This document shows, piece after piece, positions 42,783 to 52,433 of a stretch of 64,000 nucleotides of DNA. The position numbers and the translations under genes are program-made. The stretch spans positions 124,001 to 188,000 of the forward strand of contig JAYQSQ010000001.1 in NCBI GenBank assembly GCA_038146985.1. The letters are read 5' to 3'. The notes under the pieces were generated by a model. The model searched no databases, had not been told where the DNA came from, and saw only the letters and a program-made list of their open reading frames with translations. The first letter of the stretch is position 1, and every line of letters begins with the position of its first letter. The DNA comes from JADHLJ01 sp038146985 (GTDB taxonomy: Bacteria; Pseudomonadota; Alphaproteobacteria; Thalassobaculales; Thalassobaculaceae).

Positions 42783-42963
42783 CGCTTGCCTCCAGTCAGC
42801 TTGGTTACCGGCAATCTAACACGGAACATGTGGTTCCGGCAGCCCCCGGAATCAACCGGACCATCAACCGGGACGCCGCACCGTCGACGGCAGGCTTAGC
42901 CGTTGCGCCGGGGACGCGCGGGGTTTAGGGTCCGCCGCGCCCCGGAACCGAGGATTGGCGATC

Positions 42964-44145
42964 ATGCCCGCCGATCAGTTTATATATGCCGGCCCCGTGC
43001 TGGCGCCCTATGCCAGCAGGCCGGATGACAGCCGCGGCCGGCTCCACCGCGAGCCGGATGCCGTCGAACGTCTGCCGCATCAGCGCGACCGGGACCGGAT
43101 CCTGCATTCCGGCGCCTTCCGCAAGCTGAAATACAAGACCCAGGTCTTCGTCTATCACGAGGGCGACTATTACCGTACACGCCTGACCCACAGCCTGGAG
43201 GTCGCGCAAATCGCCCGCTCGGTCAGCCGGTCGCTGGGTCTTAACGAGGATCTCGCCGAGGCGCTGGCACTGGCCCACGACTTCGGACACACGCCGTTCG
43301 GCCACGCGGGCGAGGACGGTCTCGACGCGGCGATGCAGCCCTATGGCGGCTTCGATCACAACGACCAGAGCCTGCGCATCGTGACCCGCCTGGAGCAGCG
43401 CTACGCGGATTTCGACGGGCTCAACCTCACATGGGAGACCCTGGAAGGCATCGCCAAGCATAACGGGCCGGTGCATGGCGAGCCGACGGAGACGGTAAAG
43501 ACGCTTAATGCCCGGGTCGATCTCGGCCTCGCGACCTATGCCGGGGCCGAGGCCCAGGTCGCCGCCATCGCCGACGATATCGCCTATGACGCCCATGACA
43601 TCGACGACGGGCTGCGGGCGGGGATCCTCTCCTTCGAGGATCTGAGAGACATCCCCCTGGTCGGCCCGGTGATCGCGGAGATCGAAGGACGTCACGGCGC
43701 CTTGGAGGAGGGCCGGATGGTCCACGAGGTGGTGCGCCGGCTGATCAATGTGATGGTGACGGACCTGCTGGCGGAAACCCGGGCCCGTCTTGCGGCGCGG
43801 CGGCCCGGGAGCGCCGACGACGTCCGCCAGGCGGGCGAACCGCTGGTCGGGTTCGGCGAGACCGTGCGGGAAGACGATTCCGCGTTGAAATCGTTTCTGT
43901 TCAGCCGCATGTACCGGCACTACAAACTCAACCGCATGGCCAGCAAGGCGCGCCGGGTGGTCACCGATTTGTTCGAGCTGTTCATGGCCGAGCCGAACTG
44001 TTTGCCGACGCAGTGGCAGGTTCCGGAGCTTCTCGCCGATGACCGGCAGCGCGCGCGCCTGGTCGCCGACTATATCGCGGGCATGACCGACCGTTATGCG
44101 ATGCTGGAGCATAAACGACTTTTCGACATGGATGAGAAAACATAA
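42964..44145 (+). CDS. dgt: Deoxyguanosinetriphosphate triphosphohydrolase-like protein
   Basis: HD-domain dNTPase that removes triphosphate from dGTP and related nucleotides, balancing dNTP pools. The product has 393 residues from the ATG at 42964 (a TTG nine bases upstream is also possible). Metal ligands are visible as RLTHSLEV (His ~76), ALAHDFGHTPFGHAGED (His ~105, Asp ~106) and IADDIAYDAHDIDD (~206-219). KYKTQVF and FDHNDQS are family signatures. The stop is directly followed by the argS ATG with no spacer, so the two genes are translated together. Confidence 0.95.
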   Translation: MPADQFIYAGPVLAPYASRPDDSRGRLHREPDAVERLPHQRDRDRILHSGAFRKLKYKTQVFVYHEGDYYRTRLTHSLEVAQIARSVSRSLGLNEDLAEALALAHDFGHTPFGHAGEDGLDAAMQPYGGFDHNDQSLRIVTRLEQRYADFDGLNLTWETLEGIAKHNGPVHGEPTETVKTLNARVDLGLATYAGAEAQVAAIADDIAYDAHDIDDGLRAGILSFEDLRDIPLVGPVIAEIEGRHGALEEGRMVHEVVRRLINVMVTDLLAETRARLAARRPGSADDVRQAGEPLVGFGETVREDDSALKSFLFSRMYRHYKLNRMASKARRVVTDLFELFMAEPNCLPTQWQVPELLADDRQRARLVADYIAGMTDRYAMLEHKRLFDMDEKT

Positions 44146-45900
44146 ATGAACGTTTTCAGAGAATTCGAGAAAGTTATTGAGAAATCGCTTGAGGAAATGC
44201 CGGTGGTGGCCGGCGCCGTCGAGATCGCTTCGCTGCGGTTGGCGGTGGAGCCGCCGCGCGACCCGTCGCACGGGGATGTCGCCACCAATACGGCCATGGT
44301 GCTGGCCAAGCGCGTCGGCCTGAAGCCTCGGGAACTGGCGGAGGATCTTTGCGCCCGTCTCGCCGGGCACGAGGCGGTGACCTCGGCGGAAGTCGCGGGG
44401 CCCGGTTTCATCAATCTGCGCATCGCCGACGGGTATTGGCGAGAGCGCCTGCGCGACGTGCTGCGCGAGGGCGTGGATTACGGCGCCTCGTCGATGGGCC
44501 AGGGCAAAAGGGTCAATGTGGAGTACGTGTCGGCCAATCCCACGGGGCCGCTGCACGCGGCGCATGCCCGCGGCGCGGTGATCGGCGATGCGCTGGCGAT
44601 GCTGCTCGCCAAGGCCGGCTTCGATGTGTGCCGCGAGTACTATATCAACGACGCCGGCGCCCAGGTCGACACCCTGGCCCGTTCCTCCCATCTCAGATAC
44701 CGCGAGGCGCTGGGCGAGGCGATCGGGGAGATCCCCGATGGCCACTATCCGGGCGAGTACCTGAAGGACGTGGGCGAGGCGCTGGCGGCCCGCGATGGCG
44801 ACATTTGGCTCGGCAAGGACGAGGCCGAATGGCTGGCGCCGGTGCGCGCGTTTGCGATCGACGCGATGGTTGAGGGTATCAAGCAGGATCTCCAGCGGCT
44901 CGGGGTCGAGATGCATGTCTATTCCTCCGAGCGGGCCCTGGTGGAAAGCGGCGGTGTCGACGCGGTGATGCGGGGACTGGATGAGAAGGGGCTGCTCTAT
45001 ACCGGGGTGCTCGAACCGCCGAAGGGCAAGACGCCGGACGACTGGGAGCCGAGGCCGCAGCGTCTGTTCAAGGCGACGCAGTTCGGCGACGATGTCGACC
45101 GGCCGATCCAGAAATCCGATGGAAGCTGGACCTATTTCGCTTCGGACGTGGCTTATCATCTGGACAAGTTCCGCCGCGGCTTCGCGGACATGATCGATGT
45201 CTGGGGCGCCGACCACGGCGGCTACGTCAAGCGCATGCAGTCGGCGGTCCGGGCCGTGACCGGCGATCAGGGCGCGCTGGACGTCAAGATCTGCCAGATC
45301 GTGCACATGATGCAGGACGGCAAGCCGGTCCGCATGTCCAAGCGCGCGGGCACCTTCGTGACCCTGGCGGATGTCATCGATTCGGTCGGAAAAGACGTGA
45401 TTCGCTTCATCATGCTGACCCGGCGCAACGATCAGCCCTTGGAGTTCGATCTCGCCAAGGTGACGGAACAGAGCCGGGATAATCCGGTCTTCTATGTGCA
45501 ATATGCCCATGCACGCTGCCATTCCGTGCTCCGGCACGCCGCCGAGCTGTTCGCCGGCAAGGATCTGTCGGATGCCGGATTGGCGGGCGCCGATCTGGAT
45601 TGCTTGACCGATTCCAGTGAGCTTGGTCTGATCAAACAATTGGCCGGTTGGCCCCGCATGGTCGAAAGCGCGGCGGAAGCGCATGAACCGCACCGCGTCG
45701 CCTTCTTCCTGTCGGAGGTCGCGGCCGGGTTCCACGGGTTGTGGAACAAGGGCAAGGACGACGCGGCATTGCGCTTCATCGTCGAGGACGACGAGAAAGT
45801 GACCCTGGCGCGTCTGGCGCTGGTCAGAGGCGTTGCGACGGTCATCGCATCCGGCCTCGGCGTCATGGGAGTTGAGCCGTTGGAGGAACTCAGATCATGA
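44146..45900 (+). CDS. argS: Arginyl-tRNA synthetase
   Basis: Class I aminoacyl-tRNA synthetase charging tRNA-Arg. The 584-residue product shows the N-terminal Add-1 domain, the HIGH-equivalent in ANPTGPLHAAHARGA (~130-145), the loop IRLTRRNDQ-like ending FIMLTRRNDQPLEFD (~422) and the KMSKS-equivalent VRMSKRAG (~395-402). The C-terminal anticodon domain ends VMGVEPLEELRS. It starts directly at the dgt stop, and its own stop overlaps the SPOR gene (ATGA). One of the anchors of the conserved block. Confidence 0.98.
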   Translation: MNVFREFEKVIEKSLEEMPVVAGAVEIASLRLAVEPPRDPSHGDVATNTAMVLAKRVGLKPRELAEDLCARLAGHEAVTSAEVAGPGFINLRIADGYWRERLRDVLREGVDYGASSMGQGKRVNVEYVSANPTGPLHAAHARGAVIGDALAMLLAKAGFDVCREYYINDAGAQVDTLARSSHLRYREALGEAIGEIPDGHYPGEYLKDVGEALAARDGDIWLGKDEAEWLAPVRAFAIDAMVEGIKQDLQRLGVEMHVYSSERALVESGGVDAVMRGLDEKGLLYTGVLEPPKGKTPDDWEPRPQRLFKATQFGDDVDRPIQKSDGSWTYFASDVAYHLDKFRRGFADMIDVWGADHGGYVKRMQSAVRAVTGDQGALDVKICQIVHMMQDGKPVRMSKRAGTFVTLADVIDSVGKDVIRFIMLTRRNDQPLEFDLAKVTEQSRDNPVFYVQYAHARCHSVLRHAAELFAGKDLSDAGLAGADLDCLTDSSELGLIKQLAGWPRMVESAAEAHEPHRVAFFLSEVAAGFHGLWNKGKDDAALRFIVEDDEKVTLARLALVRGVATVIASGLGVMGVEPLEELRS

Positions 45901-46840
45901 GCGAGTCAATGGAGCGGCCGCCGCGCCCTCCGTTGCTTGACGAAAATGACAGGCCCGGGCCGCCGCCGATCATGTCGGCGGAACCGAGGCGCTCGTCCAA
46001 GGGCCTGACCGTATTCATCGCGGCTTTCGCGCTGGTCGCTTTCGGTGGCATCGTCTGGTACGCCTACGATCAGGGCCGCCGGACCGGCAGCGAGGAAACC
46101 GCGCCGCTGATCCGCGCTGATACCGCGCCGGTGCGGGTGCGCCCGGAAAAGCCCGGTGGGCTCGACGTGCCGCACCAGGACAAGCTGATCTTCGAGAAAC
46201 TGGCCGAAGGCGGTTCCGACGCGGAACGCTCGGTCGAGCGCCTCTTGCCGCGTCCGGAAGAGCCGGCGCCGCCTCCGCCGCCGCCCGCCGGGACCCAGCA
46301 ACAGGCCCAGCCCCAGACCGTCATCCCGGCACCGGCACCGGCGGCTCCTCCAACCCCGCCCGCCGAGCAGCAGACGGCGGCGATCCCGCCGGCAAAGGCT
46401 CCCGAGGCGGCACCGCCGCCCCCGACGCCCAGCGCTCCCGGGGCGCCGCGTTCCTTGCTGCCGCCGCCGGCGGCCGAGCCCAAGGCGATACCGCCGGCGC
46501 CCAAGCCGGCTGCCAGCCCGCCGCCGCCGGCGCTCGGCCGGCGCCACAGACCGCGCCCGCGCCGGCGGCCGCCTCGGTCGCACCGGTCAGCGGCGGGAAA
46601 TTCAGGGTTCAGATCGCCGCCTTCAAGGACGAAGCGGCAGCCCGAACCGCCTGGCAACGGGCGCAAAGGACCCATGCGGCGGAGCTTGGGAGCCTCTCCT
46701 TGACCATCGAGCGGATCGAGGTGGCGGGCAAGGGCGTCTTTCACCGGGTTCAAGGCGGTCCATTGGACGAGGCGGCGGCGCGGCAAGTCTGCCGGGCGCT
46801 CGAATCCCGCAAGCAGGCCTGTATCGTGGTCCGTCGGTGA
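45897..46840 (+). pseudogene. SPOR-domain membrane protein gene split by a -1 frameshift
   Basis: In relatives this gene, between argS and nagZ, encodes a bitopic inner-membrane protein with a periplasmic SPOR domain that binds denuded septal peptidoglycan. Here the first frame gives a cytoplasmic start, a TM helix (GLTVFIAAFALVAFGGIVWY, ~36-55) and a Pro/Ala-rich linker, then turns into Arg-rich nonsense ending at 46703. The SPOR domain (GGKFRVQIAAFKDEAAARTA to ACIVVRR) is intact in another frame, ending at 46840. One base added near 46530-46540 would restore a continuous protein of about 314 residues. Real mutation and sequencing error cannot be told apart. Confidence 0.85.
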
Positions 46841-46856
46841 AGCTGGAGCGATCTGG

Positions 46857-47873
46857 ATGAAGGCCTGCATCCTGGGCTGCGCCTCGGCCAGCCTCGGCGA
46901 CGAAGAGCGTCGGTTTTTTCGAGAGAGTGATCCCTTCGGTTTCATCCTTTTCGCCCGCAACTGCGCCGATCGCGATCACCTGCGGCGCCTGGTCGGCGAG
47001 CTGCGGGAGGCGGTCGGACGCGAGGCCCCAATCCTCATCGACCAGGAGGGCGGCCGGGTGCAGCGGATGAAACCGCCATGCTGGCGCAACGCGCCCGCCC
47101 CCGGACGGTTCGGCGAGATCCACCGCCGGGACCCCAACGCCGCTCTCGAGCTTGCCCGAATGAATGCGCGTCTGATCGCCGAGGATCTCAACGAGGTCGG
47201 CATCGACGTGAATTGCGCGCCTCTGCTGGATCTCCGCGAGCCGGATGGGCATGAGGTGATCGGCGACCGGGCCTTCTCTTCGGAGACTTCGGTCGTCGTG
47301 GATCTGGCAAAGGCCTGGATCGAGGGGCTGCGCGCGGGCGGGGTCATCCCGGTCGTCAAGCATCTTCCGGGGCACGGCCGCTCCCGCGTCGACAGCCATG
47401 ATGCGCTGCCGGTCGTCGAGGCGTCGCTGACGGAGCTCGAGGAGCGGGATTTCGTCCCTTTCCGCGCCCTTCGCGACGCGCTGGCGGGGATGACCGGGCA
47501 TCTGCTTTTCAAGGCCATTGATCCGGACGAGCCCTCGACCTTGTCGGCCCGGCTCATCAATGAGGTGATCCGCGAAAGCATCGGTTTCGACGGTCTTTTG
47601 ATGTCGGACGATGTCTCCATGTCGGCGCTGAAAGGCTCGATCGGCGAGCGTGCGGAAAGGGCGATCGCCGCCGGCTGCGACATCGCCCTGCATTGCAACG
47701 GCGAGATGCGGGAGATGCGTGACCTGATGGCCCGGATTCCGGATCTCGCGGGACCGGCGCGGCGCCGTGCGGACGCAATGGCCGACGCGGCCTCCGAGGC
47801 GCGCGCCGGGCGCCGGCCGATTGACCGGGAAGCGCTCCTCGATAGCTTCGAGACGCGTTTCGCCAGCGCCTAG
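46857..47873 (+). CDS. nagZ: Beta-N-acetylglucosaminidase NagZ
   Basis: Family 3 glycosidase that removes GlcNAc from anhydromuropeptides in cytoplasmic peptidoglycan recycling. The 338-residue product has the NagZ signature KHLPGHGRSRVDSHDALP (~168-185), with the catalytic His-Asp pair, and the nucleophile Asp in LLMSDDVSMSAL (~247-258). LIDQEGGRVQRMK (~60-72) is the substrate-binding loop. GGAG lies just before the ATG. It sits 16 bases after the SPOR frame, matching the conserved order. Confidence 0.96.
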   Translation: MKACILGCASASLGDEERRFFRESDPFGFILFARNCADRDHLRRLVGELREAVGREAPILIDQEGGRVQRMKPPCWRNAPAPGRFGEIHRRDPNAALELARMNARLIAEDLNEVGIDVNCAPLLDLREPDGHEVIGDRAFSSETSVVVDLAKAWIEGLRAGGVIPVVKHLPGHGRSRVDSHDALPVVEASLTELEERDFVPFRALRDALAGMTGHLLFKAIDPDEPSTLSARLINEVIRESIGFDGLLMSDDVSMSALKGSIGERAERAIAAGCDIALHCNGEMREMRDLMARIPDLAGPARRRADAMADAASEARAGRRPIDREALLDSFETRFASA

Positions 47874-47883
47874 CGAGGGGCCC

Positions 47884-48585
47884 TTGGACTCGAGCATCGG
47901 TTTTCTGCAGAACCTGTTCTTCCAGGCGTCGGTTTGGGCGATCCCGGTGCTGTTGGCGATCACCCTGCACGAGGCGGCGCATGCCTATGTCGCGTGGATC
48001 TGCGGCGACCCGACGGCACGGTCGCTCGGACGGGTAACCTTGAACCCGATCGCCCATATCGACCGGTTCGGCACCATCGTGCTGCCGATTCTGTGCCTGA
48101 TTTCGCCGCTGGGTCTCGTGTTCGGTTACGCCAAGCCGGTGCCGGTGGATTTTCGCCGGCTGCGCAATCCCCGGCGCGACATGATGCTGGTGGCGGCGGC
48201 CGGGCCGGCGGCGAATGTCTTGCTTCTGGTCCTGTCGGCGATCCTGCTGCATCTCGCTTCCGTCGCGCCCGATTGGCTGGGCGACTGGCTGGCGGCGAAC
48301 CTCTACCGGTCGGTCCTGCTGAACGCCATCCTCGCGGTCTTCAATCTGATCCCGGTTCCGCCGCTGGACGGCGGAAGGATCGTGACCGGCCTGCTGCCGT
48401 ACTCCCTGGCGGTCCGCTATGCGAAGCTGGAGCGATTCGGTATTCTGGCGGTCATCGGCGTGCTTTTCCTGCTGCCGGCTCTGGCGTCGGCGCTCAATTA
48501 CGATCTGGGAATCATGAAGAACATCCTCGCGATACCGATCTACGGTCTCATGGATCTGGTGATGAGCATGGTCGGGCCGCGCTAA
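47884..48585 (+). CDS. Site-2 protease (M50) family membrane metalloprotease
   Basis: A 233-residue membrane protease. The zinc motif HEAAH (~26-30) lies in the first core helix and the third ligand is Asp in NLIPVPPLDGGRI (~153-165). Five to six hydrophobic segments are visible. It has no PDZ or CBS domain, so it belongs to the short group of uncharacterised site-2 proteases, not RseP. The likely start is TTG 47884 with GAGGGG upstream; no ATG precedes the first helix. It lies 10 bases after nagZ and four before scpA, within the operon. Confidence 0.88.
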   Translation: MDSSIGFLQNLFFQASVWAIPVLLAITLHEAAHAYVAWICGDPTARSLGRVTLNPIAHIDRFGTIVLPILCLISPLGLVFGYAKPVPVDFRRLRNPRRDMMLVAAAGPAANVLLLVLSAILLHLASVAPDWLGDWLAANLYRSVLLNAILAVFNLIPVPPLDGGRIVTGLLPYSLAVRYAKLERFGILAVIGVLFLLPALASALNYDLGIMKNILAIPIYGLMDLVMSMVGPR

Positions 48586-48589
48586 CGCC

Positions 48590-49402
48590 ATGTCGGATAC
48601 CGTCGAGACCGGGGATACTTTCGAAAGTCCCGAACCGGAGTACCGCCGCCCGAGGGAGCCCGAGCAGCTTTCCCTGTTTCTCAGCCTGGACGGCTATGAG
48701 GGGCCGATCGACGTGCTGCTGGCGCTCGGACGCGAGCAGAAGGTCGACCTGACCCAGATCTCGATCCTGCAGCTCGCCGACCAGTATCTCGCCTTCATCC
48801 GCCAGGCGCAGAGCCTCAACCTTGAGATCGCCGCGGACTATCTGGTGATGGCGGCCTGGCTCGCCTACTTGAAGTCCCGTCTGCTGCTGCCGGCGAGCGA
48901 GGAGGACGGCGAAGGGCTGACATCGGAGGAACTGGCCGAGGTCCTGCGGTTCCAGCTCCAGCGTCTGGAGGCCATGCGCGAGGCCGGGGACCGGTTGATG
49001 GCGCTGCCCCGGCTCGGGGTCGATACCTTTACCCGGGGCATGCCGGAATCGATCGCTGACCGCGCGCATCCGGTCTACGACGTAACGCTGTTTGAGCTTC
49101 TGAAAGCCTATGCCGACCATAAACTGCGGACCGAGAACACCGCGCTGCGCATCGTTTCCACCCGTCTCTACGCGGTCGAGGAGGCGGTGAAGCGGTTGCG
49201 CTCGATGCTTGGCCAGATGCCGGACTGGCGGACCCTGGTCAGTTTCCTGCCGGTCAATCTGCGCGGCACCTTGCTGATCCGGTCCGCCGTCGCCTCGACC
49301 TTCGTCGCCAGCCTGGAACTGGTGAAGGAAGGCCAGATCGAACTTCGCCAGGACGACCCTTATGGCCCGATCTTTCTGCGAAACCGGGAGCGTCCGCGAT
49401 GA
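48590..49402 (+). CDS. scpA: Segregation and condensation protein A
   Basis: Kleisin subunit of the SMC-ScpAB condensin that compacts and segregates the chromosome. The 270-residue product has the N-terminal kleisin segment YEGPIDVLLALGREQKVDLT (~39-58), ADYLVMAAWLAYLKSRLLLP (~82-101) and the C-terminal winged-helix that contacts the SMC head. Its stop overlaps the scpB start by four bases. smc is not in the window. Confidence 0.96.
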   Translation: MSDTVETGDTFESPEPEYRRPREPEQLSLFLSLDGYEGPIDVLLALGREQKVDLTQISILQLADQYLAFIRQAQSLNLEIAADYLVMAAWLAYLKSRLLLPASEEDGEGLTSEELAEVLRFQLQRLEAMREAGDRLMALPRLGVDTFTRGMPESIADRAHPVYDVTLFELLKAYADHKLRTENTALRIVSTRLYAVEEAVKRLRSMLGQMPDWRTLVSFLPVNLRGTLLIRSAVASTFVASLELVKEGQIELRQDDPYGPIFLRNRERPR

Positions 49403-50130
49403 GCGATGAGTTCGAGGACGGCTTCGAACTGGAGGCCCAGGAGGCGGAGACGATTGATCGGCCGCCGATGGATCTCAATGCCCAGCTGCGTGTCGTCGAA
49501 GCGTTGCTGTTTGCCAGTTCGGTCCCGGTCGACGAGGCCGCCTTGCGCAACCGTCTGCCCGTCGAGGCGCCGCTGGAGGAGCTTCTCGCCCGGCTGACGG
49601 AGCATTACGAGGGACGCGGGGTCAACCTGATGCGGGTGGGCCGGGGCTGGGCGTTCCGGACCGCCCCGGATCTCGCCGGGATTCTGCGCCTCAATGTCAC
49701 GGTGAAGCGCAAGCTCTCCCGCGCCGCGGTCGAGACCATGTCGATCATCGCCTATCACCAGCCGGTGACCCGCGCCGAGGTCGAGGAGATCCGGGGCGTC
49801 GCGCTCAGCCGAGGGACACTGGATACGCTGTTGGAGGCCGGCTGGATTCAGCCGAGAGGCCGGCGCAAGGTGCCGGGCCGGCCGCTGCAATGGGGCACGA
49901 CGGACGCCTTTCTCGATCATTTCGGTCTCCAGGACCTGGCGGCGCTGCCCGGATTGGATGATCTCAAGGCCGCCGGCCTTCTGGACCGCCGCCCGGGTCT
50001 GACATCGATCGCCATGGGGGATTCCGACGAGACGGAAGACGATGACGGCGATGACGAAGGCGAGGATCAGGACAATCTGTTCCCGCTCGATCCGGAAGAG
50101 GGGGACGGCGATGAAGAGACCGACACCTGA
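49399..50130 (+). CDS. scpB: Segregation and condensation protein B
   Basis: Dimeric winged-helix regulator of the SMC-ScpA kleisin. The 243-residue product contains LRVVEALLFASSVPVDEAAL (~32-51), the ETMSIIAYHQPVTRAEVEEI (~112-131) helix and RGTLDTLLEAGWIQ. The last ~45 residues are very acidic (DETEDDDGDDEGEDQDN) and disordered, a common alphaproteobacterial feature. Coupled to scpA by ATGA overlap. Confidence 0.96.
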   Translation: MSDEFEDGFELEAQEAETIDRPPMDLNAQLRVVEALLFASSVPVDEAALRNRLPVEAPLEELLARLTEHYEGRGVNLMRVGRGWAFRTAPDLAGILRLNVTVKRKLSRAAVETMSIIAYHQPVTRAEVEEIRGVALSRGTLDTLLEAGWIQPRGRRKVPGRPLQWGTTDAFLDHFGLQDLAALPGLDDLKAAGLLDRRPGLTSIAMGDSDETEDDDGDDEGEDQDNLFPLDPEEGDGDEETDT

Positions 50131-50220
50131 CCGGTCCCGCCGGGCACCCTGTTGCCGTGCCGTGCGCCGCGCTGTATCAACCCGGCGGCAATTGCAAACC
50201 GCTCCCGGGATAGGAAGACC

Positions 50221-51300
50221 GTGGCACCCGCGTTAGAGCTCAAGGGCGTGACCCACCGCTTCGGCTCGCTGAAGGCGCTGTCGGATCTCGCCCTTTCCGT
50301 CGAGCCGGGGCAGGTGGTCTGCCTGCTCGGCCCGTCCGGTTGCGGGAAATCGACCGCGCTGCGCATTGCCGCGGGGCTGGAAGCCTTGCAGGAAGGCGAG
50401 GTCAGCATCGCCGGAAACGTGGTGGCGGACCGTGACCATCAGATGGCGCCGGAAAGCCGCAATATCGGCCTGGTGTTTCAGGACTATGCGCTGTTTCCCC
50501 ATCTCTCGGTGCTCGACAACGTGCTGTTCGGCCTCGGTCGCTTGCCCCGCGGCGAACGCCGGGGCCGGGCGCTTGAGATGCTGGAACGGGTGCATATGCG
50601 CTCCTACGCGGAGGCGTTCCCGCATGTGCTCTCGGGCGGGCAGCAGCAGCGGGTCGCGCTCGCCCGCGCCTTGGCGCCGGGACCACGCGTGATGCTGCTC
50701 GACGAGCCGTATTCCGGGCTCGATGCCCGGCTGCGCGATCAGGTCCGCGACGAGGTCCTGCATCTGCTGAAGGTCACCGGCTGCGCCACCTTGATGGTCA
50801 CCCACGATTCCGAGGAAGCGATGTTCATGGCCGACCGGATCGTGGTGATGCGGGACGGCCGGGTGGTCCAGGCCGGGACGCCCGCCGAGCTCTATTGCAG
50901 CCCGTGCAATGCCTTCGTTGCCGGTTTCTTCAGCGAGCTTAATCACATCGACGGGGTGATCCGTGACGGCATGGCGGTGACGGAGGTCGGCTCGATCGCC
51001 GCCGCCGGCTATCGCGAAGGTGAGCGCGTGGCGGTCGTCATCCGCCCGGAAGCCCTGAAACTGGGGCCGCCCAAGGGCGCCCGCGAACGCCGGTTCGCGA
51101 CCGTCGTGGAGGCGCGGCTGCTGGGCCGCACCAGCCTGGTGCATCTCTCGTTTCCCTGGCCGGTTCCCGACGATGGCCACCGTCTGCACCTTCATGCCCG
51201 GGTGCCGGGCGTCATGCTGCCGGACCCGGGACAGGTCGTTTCGGTCGACCTGGATCTGTCGCAGACTTTCGTTTTTCCCGACACCGAGACCGCCGGATAG
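50221..51300 (+). CDS. ABC transporter ATP-binding protein, FbpC/PotA-like
   Basis: A 359-residue ATPase of the iron(III)/polyamine/sugar importer class. Walker A is GPSGCGKST (~37-45), the Q-loop FQDYALFPHLS, the signature LSGGQQQRVALARAL (~138-152) and Walker B LLDEPYSGLD (~160-169). A C-terminal TOBE-like domain (~240-359) is present. GTG at 50221 is the likely start after AGGAAG. No permease or binding-protein gene is nearby, so it is an orphan ATPase placed between scpB and tatA. It may energise a transporter encoded elsewhere. Confidence 0.88.
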   Translation: MAPALELKGVTHRFGSLKALSDLALSVEPGQVVCLLGPSGCGKSTALRIAAGLEALQEGEVSIAGNVVADRDHQMAPESRNIGLVFQDYALFPHLSVLDNVLFGLGRLPRGERRGRALEMLERVHMRSYAEAFPHVLSGGQQQRVALARALAPGPRVMLLDEPYSGLDARLRDQVRDEVLHLLKVTGCATLMVTHDSEEAMFMADRIVVMRDGRVVQAGTPAELYCSPCNAFVAGFFSELNHIDGVIRDGMAVTEVGSIAAAGYREGERVAVVIRPEALKLGPPKGARERRFATVVEARLLGRTSLVHLSFPWPVPDDGHRLHLHARVPGVMLPDPGQVVSVDLDLSQTFVFPDTETAG

Positions 51301-51409
51301 CACCGGGCCGGTCGGGCATGGTCATTGCGAGGCCTCGCCGATTCGTGCATAAACACCGGAAATCGCCGCGGAAGGGCGGCCCGGAAATCTGGACAATGGA
51401 GCGGATCCC

Positions 51410-51646
51410 ATGGGAGCCTTCAGCATCTGGCATTGGTTGATCGTCCTCGCCGTCGTGCTTTTGCTGTTCGGCGGGCGCGGCAAGATATCCGCCTTGATGG
51501 GCGATATCGGCAAGGGCCTGAACAGCTTCAAAAAAGGCATGAAGGACTCTGACAACGCCGAGGCGGAATCCGAGGAAGCCAAGGCCTTGCGCTCGGAAAC
51601 GGCGTCCAGCGACGCGGCGAAACGCGACCAGGCCGCCAAGAGCTGA
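51410..51646 (+). CDS. tatA: Sec-independent (Tat) translocase subunit TatA
   Basis: Pore-forming subunit of the twin-arginine translocase, exporting folded proteins. The 78-residue product has the short N-terminal TM helix (WHWLIVLAVVLLLFGGRGK, ~7-25), the FGGRGKI hinge, the amphipathic helix LMGDIGKGLNSFKKGMKD and an acidic tail. First gene of tatABC; tatB starts 97 bases later. Confidence 0.96.
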   Translation: MGAFSIWHWLIVLAVVLLLFGGRGKISALMGDIGKGLNSFKKGMKDSDNAEAESEEAKALRSETASSDAAKRDQAAKS

Positions 51647-51743
51647 TATCCGGGCCGGCGCCCGGTAGCAATCGCCGGTTTCGGTCTATTGGCGCCGCGC
51701 CCCGGAGGGCAGAGCGGCCGCCTTCGGAGCACGGGACGTTCGA

Positions 51744-52430
51744 ATGTTTGACCTCGGTTGGCAGGAATTCTTCCTGATCGCGACCATCGCCGTCATCGTC
51801 GTCGGCCCGAAGGATCTTCCCAACGTTATCCGCACGGTGGTCGGCTGGATCCGCAAGGTGCGCGCCATGGCCCGGGATTTTCAGGGCTCGATCGAGGAAG
51901 TGGCCCGCGAGGCGGAACTGGACGAGATCCGCCGGGAAGCGGCGAAGCTGAACAGTCAGGATCTCAAGCAATCGATCCTCGACACGGTGGACCCGGACGG
52001 CAATGTCGCGGAGTCCCTCAAGGCGGCGAAGGCGGAGATCGAGGCGGATACGGCGCCGATCGAGAACTCCATGCTGAACCAGGATCCCGTCGAGGATCCG
52101 AGCGGCGCCATGGATCCGTTCAAGGACTGGGATCCGGGGTCGGTCTCGACGCCCGCCAGTTCCGTCATTCCTCCCGCCGCAGAGGCCAAGTCGGCGGCCC
52201 AACCCGCCGCTGCGAAGGCCGAAACCGAGGCTAAGCCCGAAATAAACGCTCAAAAGCCCCGAAAGACCGCTTCGAAGCCCAGGACCGCTGCCAAAGCCGA
52301 GACGGCCTCGAAGCCCAAACCCGCGACGGCCCGCAAACGTGTGGCGGCGAAACCGCGCAAACCGCGCGCCGCCGCGAAACCCGAAGCACCGGCCGGTCCC
52401 TCCGCGGACAAGCCGGCCTCGGAGGCCTAG
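51744..52430 (+). CDS. tatB: Sec-independent (Tat) translocase subunit TatB
   Basis: Substrate-receptor partner of TatC. The 228-residue product begins MFDLGWQEFFLIATIAVIVV with the characteristic Glu in the TM helix, then GPKDLPNVIRTV and a long amphipathic helix. The last ~90 residues are a Lys/Ala/Pro-rich low-complexity tail, which is frequent in Alphaproteobacteria and dispensable for fold recognition. It lies three bases before tatC. Confidence 0.95.
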   Translation: MFDLGWQEFFLIATIAVIVVGPKDLPNVIRTVVGWIRKVRAMARDFQGSIEEVAREAELDEIRREAAKLNSQDLKQSILDTVDPDGNVAESLKAAKAEIEADTAPIENSMLNQDPVEDPSGAMDPFKDWDPGSVSTPASSVIPPAAEAKSAAQPAAAKAETEAKPEINAQKPRKTASKPRTAAKAETASKPKPATARKRVAAKPRKPRAAAKPEAPAGPSADKPASEA

Positions 52431-52433
52431 AGC

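Noticed and set aside
42925..45735. A 936-codon open frame on the minus strand
   Set aside because: Antisense to dgt and argS, both of which are unmistakable; the frame has no recognisable domain.
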